Shown here in pieces: positions 1 to 8,380 of a stretch of 11,414 bases of DNA. Numbering within the stretch: the stretch's first letter is position 1; the number at the start of each line of letters is the position of its first letter. The stretch spans positions 1-11,414 of the forward strand of contig SFRL01000068.1 in assembly GCA_004562765.1 (NCBI GenBank), in the 5' to 3' direction. The notes under the pieces were generated by a model. That model was not told the DNA's origin. It saw only the letters and a list, made by a program, of their open reading frames with translations, and searched no databases. The DNA comes from a bacterium. GTDB taxonomy: Bacteria; Bacillota; Clostridia; Lachnospirales; Lachnospiraceae. The translations under genes were made by a program, and so were the position numbers.

Positions 1-1014
1 CCGGTCGAGTTCGGTGGTGTCGAGCACCGCATCCAGCGCCGCGCGACAGGCGGTCAGGACTTCTGCCTTCTCCTGCAGCATCCTCTGCATCACGCTGACG
101 AAGGCTTTCTCCAACTCGTCCTGCGTCACATGCGGGGTAGAGCACCTTCTATCGCCATCGTACTTGCTGTTGCACCGCCAGATGGTGCGCCGGTATGCGT
201 CCGTGCTGTGCCAGACCTTGCTGCCGTAAAATGAACCGCAGTCGCCGCAGACGATGCGGGATGCGAAGCAGCTCTTTCCGCTGTAGCTGCCCTTCAGGCT
301 CCTGCGCCACTCCAGCTCCATCTGCGTCAGATCGAACACCTCCGCGCTGACGATGGCCGGATGACTGTTCTGTGCATAGTATTTGGGAATCTCACTGCCG
401 TCGTTCACCACGAAGGTTTTTCGGATGTAGTCCGTGCAGTAGGTCTTTTGCAGGATTGCGTCGCCCTTGTATTTCTCATTGGTCAGGATGCTCTCCACTG
501 TGGACGGACTCCAGCGCGCCGTTTTCTTTCTGGCTTTTTCCACTTCGATTTCATCATCTGTCAACAGACCCTTTCGGGAGGGACAGGGGATCTCTGCGTT
601 GTTCAGTTCCCTCGCAATGATCGCCGGCGTCGCGCCCTCCAGAAAGCGCCGGAAGATCGTGCGCACAATCCTGGCCTCGGCTTCGACGATCTCCGGGGAA
701 CCGTCCGCGCCGCGGCGATAGCCCATGAACTGCCCGTAGGGCATCGTGACCTTGCCCTCCGCAAAGCGCTTGCGCATGCCCCAGGTCACGTTCTCGGAGA
801 TGTTCCGGCTCTCCTCCTGGGCGATGCTGGACATGATCGTCAGCAGCACCTCGCCCTTGCCGTCCAGCGTGTAGATGTTCTGCTCCTCGAAGTAAACCTC
901 CACGCCGTGCTCCTTCAGCTTGCGGATGGTGGTCAGGGTGTCCACTGTATTTCGGGCGAAGCGCGATACCGACTTCGTGATAATCAGGTCCATCTTAACG
1001 TCGTCTTTGATACA
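1..1014 (-). pseudogene. Large serine recombinase, N-terminal catalytic part missing and 3' end beyond the window
   Basis: Reading the minus strand gives one uninterrupted frame from about 1014 to the left edge. It carries landmarks of large serine site-specific recombinases: LIITKSVSRFARNTVD near the start, SSIAQEESRNISENVTWG, the recombinase-domain segment around NEKYKGDAILQKTY, and a zinc-ribbon-like cysteine set (IVCGDCG, then WRCNSKYDGDRRCSTPH). Such enzymes integrate and excise mobile elements through an N-terminal serine in a YxRVS-type motif, normally about 70-90 residues before LIITKSVSRFARN. That segment is absent. The frame runs upstream into a terminator hairpin and a TGA at 1063-1065. 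The only early in-frame ATG (991-993) has no visible ribosome binding site and would still lack the catalytic serine. I therefore call it a 5'-truncated, probably inactive gene. It looks more GC-rich than the genes to its right. The family call is firm; the reason for the truncation is inferred. Confidence 0.85.
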
Positions 1015-1017
1015 AAA

Positions 1018-1056
1018 TGAAAAAGCCGCCTCTGGGTCATAATGCCCAGAAGCGGC
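1018..1056 (-). terminator. Intrinsic terminator for minus-strand transcription
   Basis: On the minus strand, GCCGC-T-TCTGGG pairs with CCCAGA-G-GCGGC around an 8-nt loop. That is an 11-bp GC-rich stem with one mismatch, followed directly by TTTTT and, two bases later, TTTT. It lies downstream of the defence operon and the 44-codon ORF, so it would end that transcript. It also abuts the truncated recombinase and sits where the recombinase N-terminus should be, so the junction of two formerly separate segments must lie close by. Confidence 0.8.
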
Positions 1057-1066
1057 CTGATTTCAA

Positions 1067-1113
1067 GGGTTTTCACGGTTTCACCGGTCTATCCGGTAAG
1101 GGTGTGAAAGCCC
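1067..1113. repeat. Nested inverted repeat (possible recombination or regulatory site)
   Basis: The outer arms GGGTTTTCAC (1067-1076) and GTGAAAGCCC (1104-1113) pair at nine of ten positions plus one G-T wobble. Inside them, ACCGG (1083-1087) and CCGGT (1093-1097) form a second perfect inverted repeat around a 5-nt loop. No T tract follows on either strand, so it is not an obvious terminator. It lies next to the recombinase fragment, so an element end or crossover site is possible. That role is only an inference. Confidence 0.5.
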
Positions 1114-1178
1114 TTTCTCTTTATGAAGATTTCGCTTGAGGCGCGGAGCAAGGTGGCGACTTACCCCTCACTATTCTC

Positions 1179-1313
1179 TCACAGAGGAAAAGTTAAAAAG
1201 TGTGAGGAAAAATATAATTGTGTGGAAAAATAATAATGTTTCAGTGAAAAGTGATCCTTCATAAGCTCATTAAGATCTGTAGCGAGAGATTTTGGCGCAA
1301 TGTTGATAGCCAT
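1179..1313 (-). CDS. 44-residue hypothetical protein, possible stump of a next operon gene
   Basis: This ORF starts with ATG at 1313, 40 nt after the GHKL ATPase stop. It has a good AGGAG ribosome binding site (1322-1326) with 8-nt spacing, so it was probably once translated as part of the operon. The first ~25 residues (MAINIAPKSLATDLNELM, then KDHFSLK) look like an ordinary helical soluble N-terminus. The rest is rich in F, Y, S and H and is encoded by AT-rich repeated DNA, ending at a TGA. I do not recognise a family. The most economical reading is the 5' end of a larger gene cut off by the rearrangement that also truncated the recombinase. A genuine small protein cannot be excluded. Confidence 0.45.
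   Translation of the reverse strand: MAINIAPKSLATDLNELMKDHFSLKHYYFSTQLYFSSHFLTFPL
1181..1240. repeat. Three imperfect ~20-bp tandem direct repeats
   Basis: Three units begin at 1181, 1201 and 1221. Each has a purine-rich core (GAGGAAAAG, GAGGAAAAAT, TGGAAAAATA), and the last two start with TGTG. The spacing is about two helical turns, which suits binding of repeated protein subunits on one DNA face, for example integrase arm-type sites or a repressor. The block overlaps the AT-rich second half of the small ORF 1179-1313, which argues that this half is not ancestral coding sequence. Confidence 0.5.
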
Positions 1314-1321
1314 AGTGTTTT

Positions 1322-1326
1322 CTCCT
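1322..1326 (-). promoter_or_regulatory. Ribosome binding site of the 44-codon ORF
   Basis: On the minus strand, AGGAG lies 8 nt before the ATG at 1313. It is the main reason for treating this short ORF as once translated and not as chance. Confidence 0.55.
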
Positions 1327-1353
1327 GTTCCGGGGTCAGAGCGGATTTTTGCG

Positions 1354-4300
1354 TTAGCCCGTAACCGTATAAACCCCTTTATTCTTCAGCATAAAAGAGA
1401 GCTGTATCTTGGTGTCTTTTCCGGCATCTTTTCCACCTGTGACATGAACACTCAAATATGTTTCACCCCCTGATGTGTATACATCGGTTACCGTACCAAC
1501 AAATCCATCCTTCCGTCTTATCGTTTTACCCTTGTACCCATTATACACAGAGAGTCCGGATTTCTCGCTTGCGTCATCGGAGCTTACTGCTGTTGGTGGA
1601 TTGCTCTTTGTCTTCTTCACTTCTTCCGTAAGGCGTAACAGCTCACGGATTTCCGCAAAGTGCGTCTGTGTAAACCACAGCGAATCGTCATCGTCAATCG
1701 GAATCGCGACGTACTCTCCGTTCTCAATGTCTGCCTCACTTTTCGTGAGGAAGGCTCTCCGGATATTATCCATGATTTCCGCGTTGGTGCGCAGCCTGCG
1801 ATATGCCGCTGCGCAGTTGGGACAAAGGCAAAGATTGACCGGATCCAGCTCTGTTTCCGGCTTCAGGAAAACTTCTGTTGCTTCAAAGCTGGAGCATGTC
1901 TCATGGCAAAGCTGGCAGGCGAACTTGAACCGGTTGTTGCCTTCGTGGCGGTACATGTTTTGGAGGTATGCCTTGGCCTCCCGTGAGTGATTGCTCACTC
2001 GAATGCTACGAATGCGCTCTTCGTATCGAACGGGATCTGCATATATCAGCATCTCCACTGCATGCTTCCGTAGCGCATCCCAACTTTTCACATTGAGCGA
2101 CGGGAACGGCAGCTGCACTTCTTCAACTGCTTCCTCAGTGCGTTCAGACCCACCATAGCGATCGTTGAGATCGGCGATGGAAATGCCGTACCGTTGCCGT
2201 AGTTCCATCTCAAAAAAGGCATCCAGCTTGTCCTGTGGCACCATCTTTTTCAGATCATCCACTTCGTCGGCTTCGGTTCTTTTGAATGCAAGAAGCTTAA
2301 AGATTATGGAATCCGGCTTTATCCTTCCATAATACGAAGTACTGATATCATGCTTGGAGATGGTTTTCGGCGCAACGAGCTCTCCTGATTCCGTGAAGAT
2401 CCACTTGCCGTCCCAGCCGAGCATACGTTCCCCTCGAAGGATACGGATCATCTCACATGGTTCATTTTCTAAATCCGGAACTACACTACTGACTATATTC
2501 ACACGACCGCAAAGACGCGCCTCATTGTTGACCAGAAGTTTCATGATGGTCTGTGATTTTAGAATTGTGTCTTTTGCTGTAGGGTGGGAGGAAATATACT
2601 TCAATACATCCCTCAGCGCATCTGCTGATAGTTTCCAACGAAAGTCCCCAGTCGTATGCCAGGATGGGTTTTTGCCTCGAGAGTAAGTATAGTATTCACC
2701 TTCAGTTTCCCGCTCTCCGACCAGAATGGAACTTCGCACACCCAGCTCCACGAGCTTGCTGCTCCCAATATCGTGTAGGTTATAGTAATCCAAATCTACA
2801 AAGAAGACTTTTTGTCCCAAATTGCGGTAGTAGGCTTCAATGTTAATCCCGTCTTGGCTAATCGGCAGGAAAATTCGCACAGCAAGGGCGCTGCGCATTT
2901 TTCCATCGCTGCAGCGCAACGCGAGGGTATCTCGAATGATGCGAGTTACTTCATCGTTGTACTCTTCATACTTGATGTACTTCAGCAACGCCTTGATATC
3001 TGCGATGTGCTGTTCGCCATCGGAAATATCCCCGCTCGCATATCGCTTCTCGATATCCTTGATCAGGAACTCGTATTCGTTCGGCTTCTGAAGCTGGAGG
3101 ATCTCGTCGAAGAAGTGGCGACACCTGTTGTAAATTGCTTGATCAACAAAGTGAATGTCTGTGCTATGAATTTTAGGGGATGGAAGAAAAACATTCGGTA
3201 TGTAGGTTTTCCCTTCACGTCTGAACGGAGCAACAAATTCTCCTGTCACCGTTTTTACAATGTCAGCAGTGGCCAGGTTAGCTTCAAAACGTGATCTGGA
3301 GAAGGCAGCCGGAATGTTCTCAAAAATACCATAAAGCTCTACCAGCCAATCATCAGTCTGTTCTGGCAGGAATTTGGGGTTCGCTGCAATGAGCCGCCGC
3401 AAATCTTCTGCCTGAATAACCGTCACGTTGAGTTCGCCGGTCAGAAAGTCACGAACCGACTTATACTCTCGATTGGTCTCCGTGAGATATGTCGGAAGCC
3501 AGTAGTATTGATGCCCGCTATTGATCAGTTGTGTCAGGTGGGTATCCGTGAGAACAGAGGCCAGCTGTTCTGACCTTGTGATCCTAGCATATTTGGCATG
3601 AATGTATTTCCCTGAATGGCTGGGAATTACTGCTGCTGTCCGGAACAATTCACTTACCATCTCATAGAGCGGCAAGAACAGATCAAAGGTCTCAAATCGT
3701 TCTTCTGAGATGGGGAACGCCTTCACAAAGCTCATGTTTAGTTTGCCAGCTTCTCTGAGCTCCAGAATGCTTTCGCGCAACAGTGTTGCAGTTTCCTGCG
3801 CCAGCATGATATTATCCTCATCATCTGCAGGAATGCTGCTTCTATTTGGCGTAGTCCGGTATGGTCCTTGCACGATGAAATCGAGCTTGCTCTCAGTTTC
3901 AGTCGGAAAATACACTGAGACATATGGACTCGGTGCTTTTATGCACTGATAACTGCCATCCGCTGCGATGCGGATTGGGAAAGCAATATCTACCGTCCGC
4001 TGTGCATACTTCGCTATGCGGCGTGAAAACTTCAGGTAAGAAATGATTTCTTCCGATTTGCTGCCTGCTACCTTCTGGGCTTCCGTTCCCAGCGCAGATA
4101 CCATGAGGCAGTGATCGTTGATCTCTGTCTTATCCAGAAGGTATTCGCCTGTAATCGGTATTCCGCCGCCCAACTCGATCTGATACTCGATCAGTTCGAG
4201 GTTTTTCATAAACAGCAGAGTGGTTATGCCCAGGTTTTGCAACTTACGAGAAAGTGTTTCGTTTAGCGCGCTAACCGTCGCAAAGCCGGAAAACGTCTTC

Positions 4301-4785
4301 CCAACAGTATAAGGAAAAACAAAGCGCGTTGTATATCCCTTTGGAAGCGGCTCTTCTGGAATGTCCTCGGGACAGGTAAAATCGCAAATCTCCACGGCAA
4401 AGGGAACCGCATCGCTATCAATTCGCTCGCGGAAATGATCCGGCACACTATAAAGACGCACGGTATCACAAATACCGAATACCGATTTGAATCCGACGCC
4501 GAACTCTCCGATCTGATTTAGATTGTCCACTTTGTCTGATTTGCCGATGTCACACAGGCCTTGTAGGTTGGCAGACGTAAAGGGCCTACCGTCATGGAAA
4601 ACTTCCAGTCTATCGGGGTACTGAATAAACTTGATACTCTTTGCCTCAGCATCTTCTGCGTTCTGAAGCAGCTCATAGACGAAATGGGATTTATCTGTGT
4701 AGAGCTGGATAATGCGTTCCAACGCACGACGTAGCATTCCGTCCTTATCTTGAGCGGTTCTGACTCTATCGGCAATGGTGCTCAT
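1354..4785 (-). CDS. Sacsin/Hsp90-like GHKL ATPase of a defence locus, 1143 aa
   Basis: The protein opens with a GHKL (Hsp90/sacsin-type) ATP-binding domain, about residues 10-200. Its N-box is ELLQNAEDA (E38, N42), followed by HDGRPF at 64-69 and the glycine-rich lid motif IGEFGVGFKSVF at 92-103. Large proteins with this N-terminus recur beside helicases and methylases in anti-phage islands, where the ATPase is thought to drive conformational switching; the exact role here is unknown. The long middle (about 250-900) shows no motif I recognise. Cysteines at 957, 960, 964, 986, 988 and 991 (CQLC...CLCPNC) look like a zinc-binding cluster. The last ~60 residues form a small beta-rich, SH3-like segment. 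The ATG is 3 nt after the SNF2 gene's stop, with AGAGG about 8 nt ahead inside that gene, so the two are probably translationally coupled. The frame is intact. No signal peptide or membrane segment is evident, so it should be cytoplasmic. Confidence 0.85.
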   Translation of the reverse strand: MSTIADRVRTAQDKDGMLRRALERIIQLYTDKSHFVYELLQNAEDAEAKSIKFIQYPDRLEVFHDGRPFTSANLQGLCDIGKSDKVDNLNQIGEFGVGFKSVFGICDTVRLYSVPDHFRERIDSDAVPFAVEICDFTCPEDIPEEPLPKGYTTRFVFPYTVGKTFSGFATVSALNETLSRKLQNLGITTLLFMKNLELIEYQIELGGGIPITGEYLLDKTEINDHCLMVSALGTEAQKVAGSKSEEIISYLKFSRRIAKYAQRTVDIAFPIRIAADGSYQCIKAPSPYVSVYFPTETESKLDFIVQGPYRTTPNRSSIPADDEDNIMLAQETATLLRESILELREAGKLNMSFVKAFPISEERFETFDLFLPLYEMVSELFRTAAVIPSHSGKYIHAKYARITRSEQLASVLTDTHLTQLINSGHQYYWLPTYLTETNREYKSVRDFLTGELNVTVIQAEDLRRLIAANPKFLPEQTDDWLVELYGIFENIPAAFSRSRFEANLATADIVKTVTGEFVAPFRREGKTYIPNVFLPSPKIHSTDIHFVDQAIYNRCRHFFDEILQLQKPNEYEFLIKDIEKRYASGDISDGEQHIADIKALLKYIKYEEYNDEVTRIIRDTLALRCSDGKMRSALAVRIFLPISQDGINIEAYYRNLGQKVFFVDLDYYNLHDIGSSKLVELGVRSSILVGERETEGEYYTYSRGKNPSWHTTGDFRWKLSADALRDVLKYISSHPTAKDTILKSQTIMKLLVNNEARLCGRVNIVSSVVPDLENEPCEMIRILRGERMLGWDGKWIFTESGELVAPKTISKHDISTSYYGRIKPDSIIFKLLAFKRTEADEVDDLKKMVPQDKLDAFFEMELRQRYGISIADLNDRYGGSERTEEAVEEVQLPFPSLNVKSWDALRKHAVEMLIYADPVRYEERIRSIRVSNHSREAKAYLQNMYRHEGNNRFKFACQLCHETCSSFEATEVFLKPETELDPVNLCLCPNCAAAYRRLRTNAEIMDNIRRAFLTKSEADIENGEYVAIPIDDDDSLWFTQTHFAEIRELLRLTEEVKKTKSNPPTAVSSDDASEKSGLSVYNGYKGKTIRRKDGFVGTVTDVYTSGGETYLSVHVTGGKDAGKDTKIQLSFMLKNKGVYTVTG

Positions 4786-4788
4786 GAC

Positions 4789-7700
4789 TCAACCTCTCTT
4801 GATCTCAATAATCCCATTTGCGATCAGGGCAGTATGGATATCCGCGCGGGAAGCACGATCGTTGATCTCAGCTACCTTGACCTGGTATTTCTCAGTTGCC
4901 GTGTTCAGCTCACTTTGGTACATTCTGCGAATCTTCTCTTCAAATGCATCGCGGATTTTTTGCTCTAGTGTCCGTTTGCGGTTTCGATAGTTACTGCTGA
5001 TGCTTTCCAGCTTATAGTTGGCTGTGCTCTGTATGCTAGCCAAATAGCTTTCTTTCTCCCGCTGCCATAGTGCAATGTGCCTTCCTTCCAAGCCTGCCCA
5101 CATACCCTTGTCGACAGTGAAGTGTATCGGGGAAGTTTCGGCTTCCTGAAGGATATCCGTAAGCTCTGCCGCAATCAGGTCGCTTCCACAAACCGGCACG
5201 ATGCGGAACATGGGATTCAGGCCAACATAGCTCCACGCATAGATCGAGAACGGATAGGTGCCTTCTGGTAGCTCATCGGAATAGTATTCCAGATGAATAT
5301 AGGAAACATTGCTCGTGGCATAGTACCTTGCCGCCTGCTTGACCAGCGGATGCACCGGAGTGATGAAGAAAGCTTTTCTCTCTTTGGATGCCGTTTCCGA
5401 AGTAAACGTCAGCTTATGCATCGGCTCGGAGCCCTTTAGGTAATTCTCCCATCTCCGCTTCAGCGCTGACTTGACATTCGACAACTTCCGGAAATCTTCC
5501 AGCAGCATCATCCTGGCTTCTTTGCTCAGGCGGATCAGCTTCAGCTCTGATGCGCCAATTATGTACTGTCCTTCGCCGAGTCGATCTCTCAGATACCGCT
5601 CCACCAGCCGTTGGATATTGAGCGGAGAAATCCACGGGCTTTCCGCATCCTTGATCTCCTTCGCAGCCGTATAATTGGATAGATCGAAGCCGAACAGGGC
5701 ACGTTCTTCATCTTCCAACTTGCTCAGTTCCTGCATCCGGCGAACTTCGTTGTCCGCCATCTGCTCCAGCTTGATCCTGCGTTCCTCATCGGTTAGGACG
5801 GTGCTCACAGCTATCTGCTCGATCTGGGCACCGATCGCGCCAAGCACTTCCTCGCATTCTCCAATGCTACGCTCAAAGATGCCAATTCTCATGAGACAGC
5901 GGGAGTAGATGTCTGCATCCACCGTGTCCGCCGTAATTATATTATAGATGTTAACAGCCTCGCTCTTCTGGCCACGTCTGTCGATACGACCAATACGCTG
6001 CTCAATACGCATCGGGTTCCACGGCAGGTCATAGTTGATCATAGTGTCACAGAACTGGTAGTCGAGACCTTCTGATCCGACTTCAGTGAAGAGCAGAATA
6101 TCCAATGCATCGGGGTCACTTTTGTCCAGCTCAAATCTTTCACGGAGCGCCCGGCGGTCATCATCCTTGATGCCGCCATTGATCTGCGCTACCCTATAAT
6201 TGAGTGCGCGGAGCTTTCTCTCGAGATAGGAAAGCGTATGCCGGAAGGAGCTGAACAGAATGATCTTATTGTTGTCCTGCTTCTGCTTCTCATCAATGAT
6301 CTTCAGTACGCTTTCCAATTTCGGGTCTTCCTCCGGAAGCATATCAGCAAGATTCAGGACGTGCTGCGCCAGCGACATCAGTGTTGATGTCGCCTTTGCA
6401 TCCAAATCGTATTCATCCAGATCGACGTCTGGGTCTTCGACCATCTGGTCAAAGCGCCGTGTGATCAGATCTCGAATATGGGGTGCCAGACCGAAAATGC
6501 AGCTGGCCGCCTGACGTCGGATCGTGCTCATCATAAACGGAATGTTTCGCACATTGTGCAGTTTGGCAAGCGCGTCAAACTCGAACTTCAGTAGTTCATT
6601 GTGCAGATCATATTGCTGCGGCGTGAAGCTGGTCTCGACTGTGTAGGAACGTCGGATGCAGAAATCTTGAATATCCTTCCTGCGCGTGCGGTTCAGCATA
6701 GTATTGAAGCTGTGCAGGGATTCTACATCGGACACTAGCTTTACCCGCTCTTCTCGGCTGATCTCCGGCTTCTCAAGTCTTCCAATGATATCCGCGTACA
6801 AAGGGTTCTTCGCAATGACGTTTTCTCCCCACTGTGTAGATCTGATGTTCGTGAGCTCCGCGATTGCGGTTTCTCGCCATCCTTCGCCTGCGCCTCGGAT
6901 GGCGTGGGAGCAGCGATAAATGAATTCGTTGGGGCGAGACATCATGCGGAATACATCCTTGTCCATGATGACATCTGGCCGGAGAAGGTTCATCAGAGTG
7001 AAAAGATCATCATCGCTGGTTTGTAGCGGAGTGGCCGTCAGCATCACGACAGCATCCGCGTGCTCGCAGAAGTACCGGACGCATTTGTAAGCATATGCCT
7101 TGTCCTTATCCAAGCTTCCGTTGCGAATATGATGCGCTTCATCGATGATTACGAGATCGAAATGCGGAGCAGGGTCAAGATCAAGCAGTCCATATTGCCT
7201 GCCTCTGCGATGCTCTTCGCCCTCATATACGCGACCGTCCAGTATAGAATAAGGAATGATTGCTTTGTTGTACCTGACTGGCCATTCTTCATCCCGATGG
7301 GTATCGGAAATGGCCTGCCGCAGGATAGCGCCGTCCAGCGGAATGAAGTCTTCATCGAACCGCCGCATCTCCAATTCCCACTTGCGCTCCGCGACCAGAG
7401 GCTTCGGGCAAATGATCAGAATGTTGTCCAGTTCGTTTCTGGCTTCCAGTTCCTTGATGATCAGGCCTGCCTCGATCGTTTTACCGACGCCGACACTGTC
7501 TGCGATCAGGATTTTGGGCTCGTCAGATTTGATTAGCTTCAGTGCTGGCCGGAACTGATACGGAACGAAATCAATTCTGGCTGCATTCAGTGAATACAGA
7601 TTGCCTGCGGAAGGATTGTTGATCTCATAGGCGGTCAGATTGCTCTGCAGCGTACTGAGGTCGATCCAGCTGTATGCTGGGGCAGCATCGATTTTCTGAA

Positions 7701-8364
7701 TCTGTCCGTCGTAAAACGTCTTGAGCTCTCCATCGACGAACACCTCATATTTCTTCGTACCGCCAACATCTGTAACAGAAAACACCATGCCTTTGGTGTC
7801 GGGATCGCCGGTAAGATACACGCGGTCCTTTTCTTGGATATCTCCAGCCGACACAACCGGCTCTGGCTGCTTGACCGTTACCGGCTCTTCCTCAAACACT
7901 GCAGAGAAGTCCGTGTTTTCTACTGCGCTTTTGAACTCGTTGATACCCTGCGTGTATTTATTGGTGACCATCACATTCTCGAAAAATGCTAAGATGGTAT
8001 CCAGATCCCGAAGTACGATATCTTTATCTGCTATGGCTCCGGCAAGATGCGCCCAGTTATTGCGTACCTTCATCATGTCACGCACACATTGCCGGTCGCG
8101 GGTGGGAAGATAGGCAAACGAACGCATGTCATACCATGATTTATCTGCTACGCGAAGCATAGCCGCAAGATCAAGATCTTCCAGCTTCGAGTAACCGTTT
8201 TCCTCGGCGTATTTCTTCTGTGTAAAGGACAGGTTATCCATGACGCACACTTGCCACCAATCATCGCCTACACGGGGAAGCATCTTGCCGAGCCAAGCAC
8301 AGAGCTCTTTTGCCGCTATGTGCAGGTACTCATGCATCTTACTGACAATGGCCTGTTCGTTCAT
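4789..8364 (-). CDS. SNF2/HepA-like helicase with N-terminal Swt1-type HEPN domain, 1191 aa
   Basis: Residues about 7-132 match the Swt1-type HEPN pattern (LDLAAMLRVADKSW, then VRNNWAH), with an R-x4-H pair at R101 and H106 that is typical of HEPN RNases. A short SH3-like beta segment follows at about 178-225. The SNF2 motor comes next: Walker A SVGVGKT (290-296), DEAH (408-411), LTATP (442-446), FSSFRHT, TEVGSEGLD (760-768) and QRIGRIDRRGQ (789-799), all conserved, so ATP-driven translocation on DNA is expected. The C-terminal ~300 residues are charged and partly coiled-coil-like near the end. A GTG start at 8373 is possible, but it overlaps the ribosome binding site, so I prefer the ATG at 8364. 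The gene lies 24 nt after the helicase pseudogene and 3 nt before the GHKL ATPase. SNF2 proteins also occur as DrmD in class 1 DISARM, but I recall no HEPN domain there. The frame is complete. Confidence 0.88.
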   Translation of the reverse strand: MNEQAIVSKMHEYLHIAAKELCAWLGKMLPRVGDDWWQVCVMDNLSFTQKKYAEENGYSKLEDLDLAAMLRVADKSWYDMRSFAYLPTRDRQCVRDMMKVRNNWAHLAGAIADKDIVLRDLDTILAFFENVMVTNKYTQGINEFKSAVENTDFSAVFEEEPVTVKQPEPVVSAGDIQEKDRVYLTGDPDTKGMVFSVTDVGGTKKYEVFVDGELKTFYDGQIQKIDAAPAYSWIDLSTLQSNLTAYEINNPSAGNLYSLNAARIDFVPYQFRPALKLIKSDEPKILIADSVGVGKTIEAGLIIKELEARNELDNILIICPKPLVAERKWELEMRRFDEDFIPLDGAILRQAISDTHRDEEWPVRYNKAIIPYSILDGRVYEGEEHRRGRQYGLLDLDPAPHFDLVIIDEAHHIRNGSLDKDKAYAYKCVRYFCEHADAVVMLTATPLQTSDDDLFTLMNLLRPDVIMDKDVFRMMSRPNEFIYRCSHAIRGAGEGWRETAIAELTNIRSTQWGENVIAKNPLYADIIGRLEKPEISREERVKLVSDVESLHSFNTMLNRTRRKDIQDFCIRRSYTVETSFTPQQYDLHNELLKFEFDALAKLHNVRNIPFMMSTIRRQAASCIFGLAPHIRDLITRRFDQMVEDPDVDLDEYDLDAKATSTLMSLAQHVLNLADMLPEEDPKLESVLKIIDEKQKQDNNKIILFSSFRHTLSYLERKLRALNYRVAQINGGIKDDDRRALRERFELDKSDPDALDILLFTEVGSEGLDYQFCDTMINYDLPWNPMRIEQRIGRIDRRGQKSEAVNIYNIITADTVDADIYSRCLMRIGIFERSIGECEEVLGAIGAQIEQIAVSTVLTDEERRIKLEQMADNEVRRMQELSKLEDEERALFGFDLSNYTAAKEIKDAESPWISPLNIQRLVERYLRDRLGEGQYIIGASELKLIRLSKEARMMLLEDFRKLSNVKSALKRRWENYLKGSEPMHKLTFTSETASKERKAFFITPVHPLVKQAARYYATSNVSYIHLEYYSDELPEGTYPFSIYAWSYVGLNPMFRIVPVCGSDLIAAELTDILQEAETSPIHFTVDKGMWAGLEGRHIALWQREKESYLASIQSTANYKLESISSNYRNRKRTLEQKIRDAFEEKIRRMYQSELNTATEKYQVKVAEINDRASRADIHTALIANGIIEIKRG

Positions 8365-8372
8365 TTGCTTCA

Positions 8373-8380
8373 CTTCCTCT
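8373..8380 (-). promoter_or_regulatory. Ribosome binding site deciding the SNF2 start
   Basis: On the minus strand AGAGGAAG lies 8 nt upstream of the ATG at 8364. The alternative GTG at 8373 begins within this motif, so the ATG is the better start. The site lies in the 24-nt gap after the preceding helicase reading frame. Confidence 0.6.

Noticed and set aside
361..1020. Plus-strand 219-codon open frame
   Set aside because: It is antisense to the recombinase frame, which has clear family motifs; the plus-strand translation has none and no ribosome binding site.
2812..3294. Plus-strand 160-codon open frame inside the GHKL ATPase gene
   Set aside because: It has no recognisable motif and lies wholly within an intact, motif-bearing minus-strand gene.
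8365..8373. GTG start at 8373 for the SNF2 helicase
   Set aside because: It overlaps the best ribosome binding site; the ATG at 8364 has proper 8-nt spacing.
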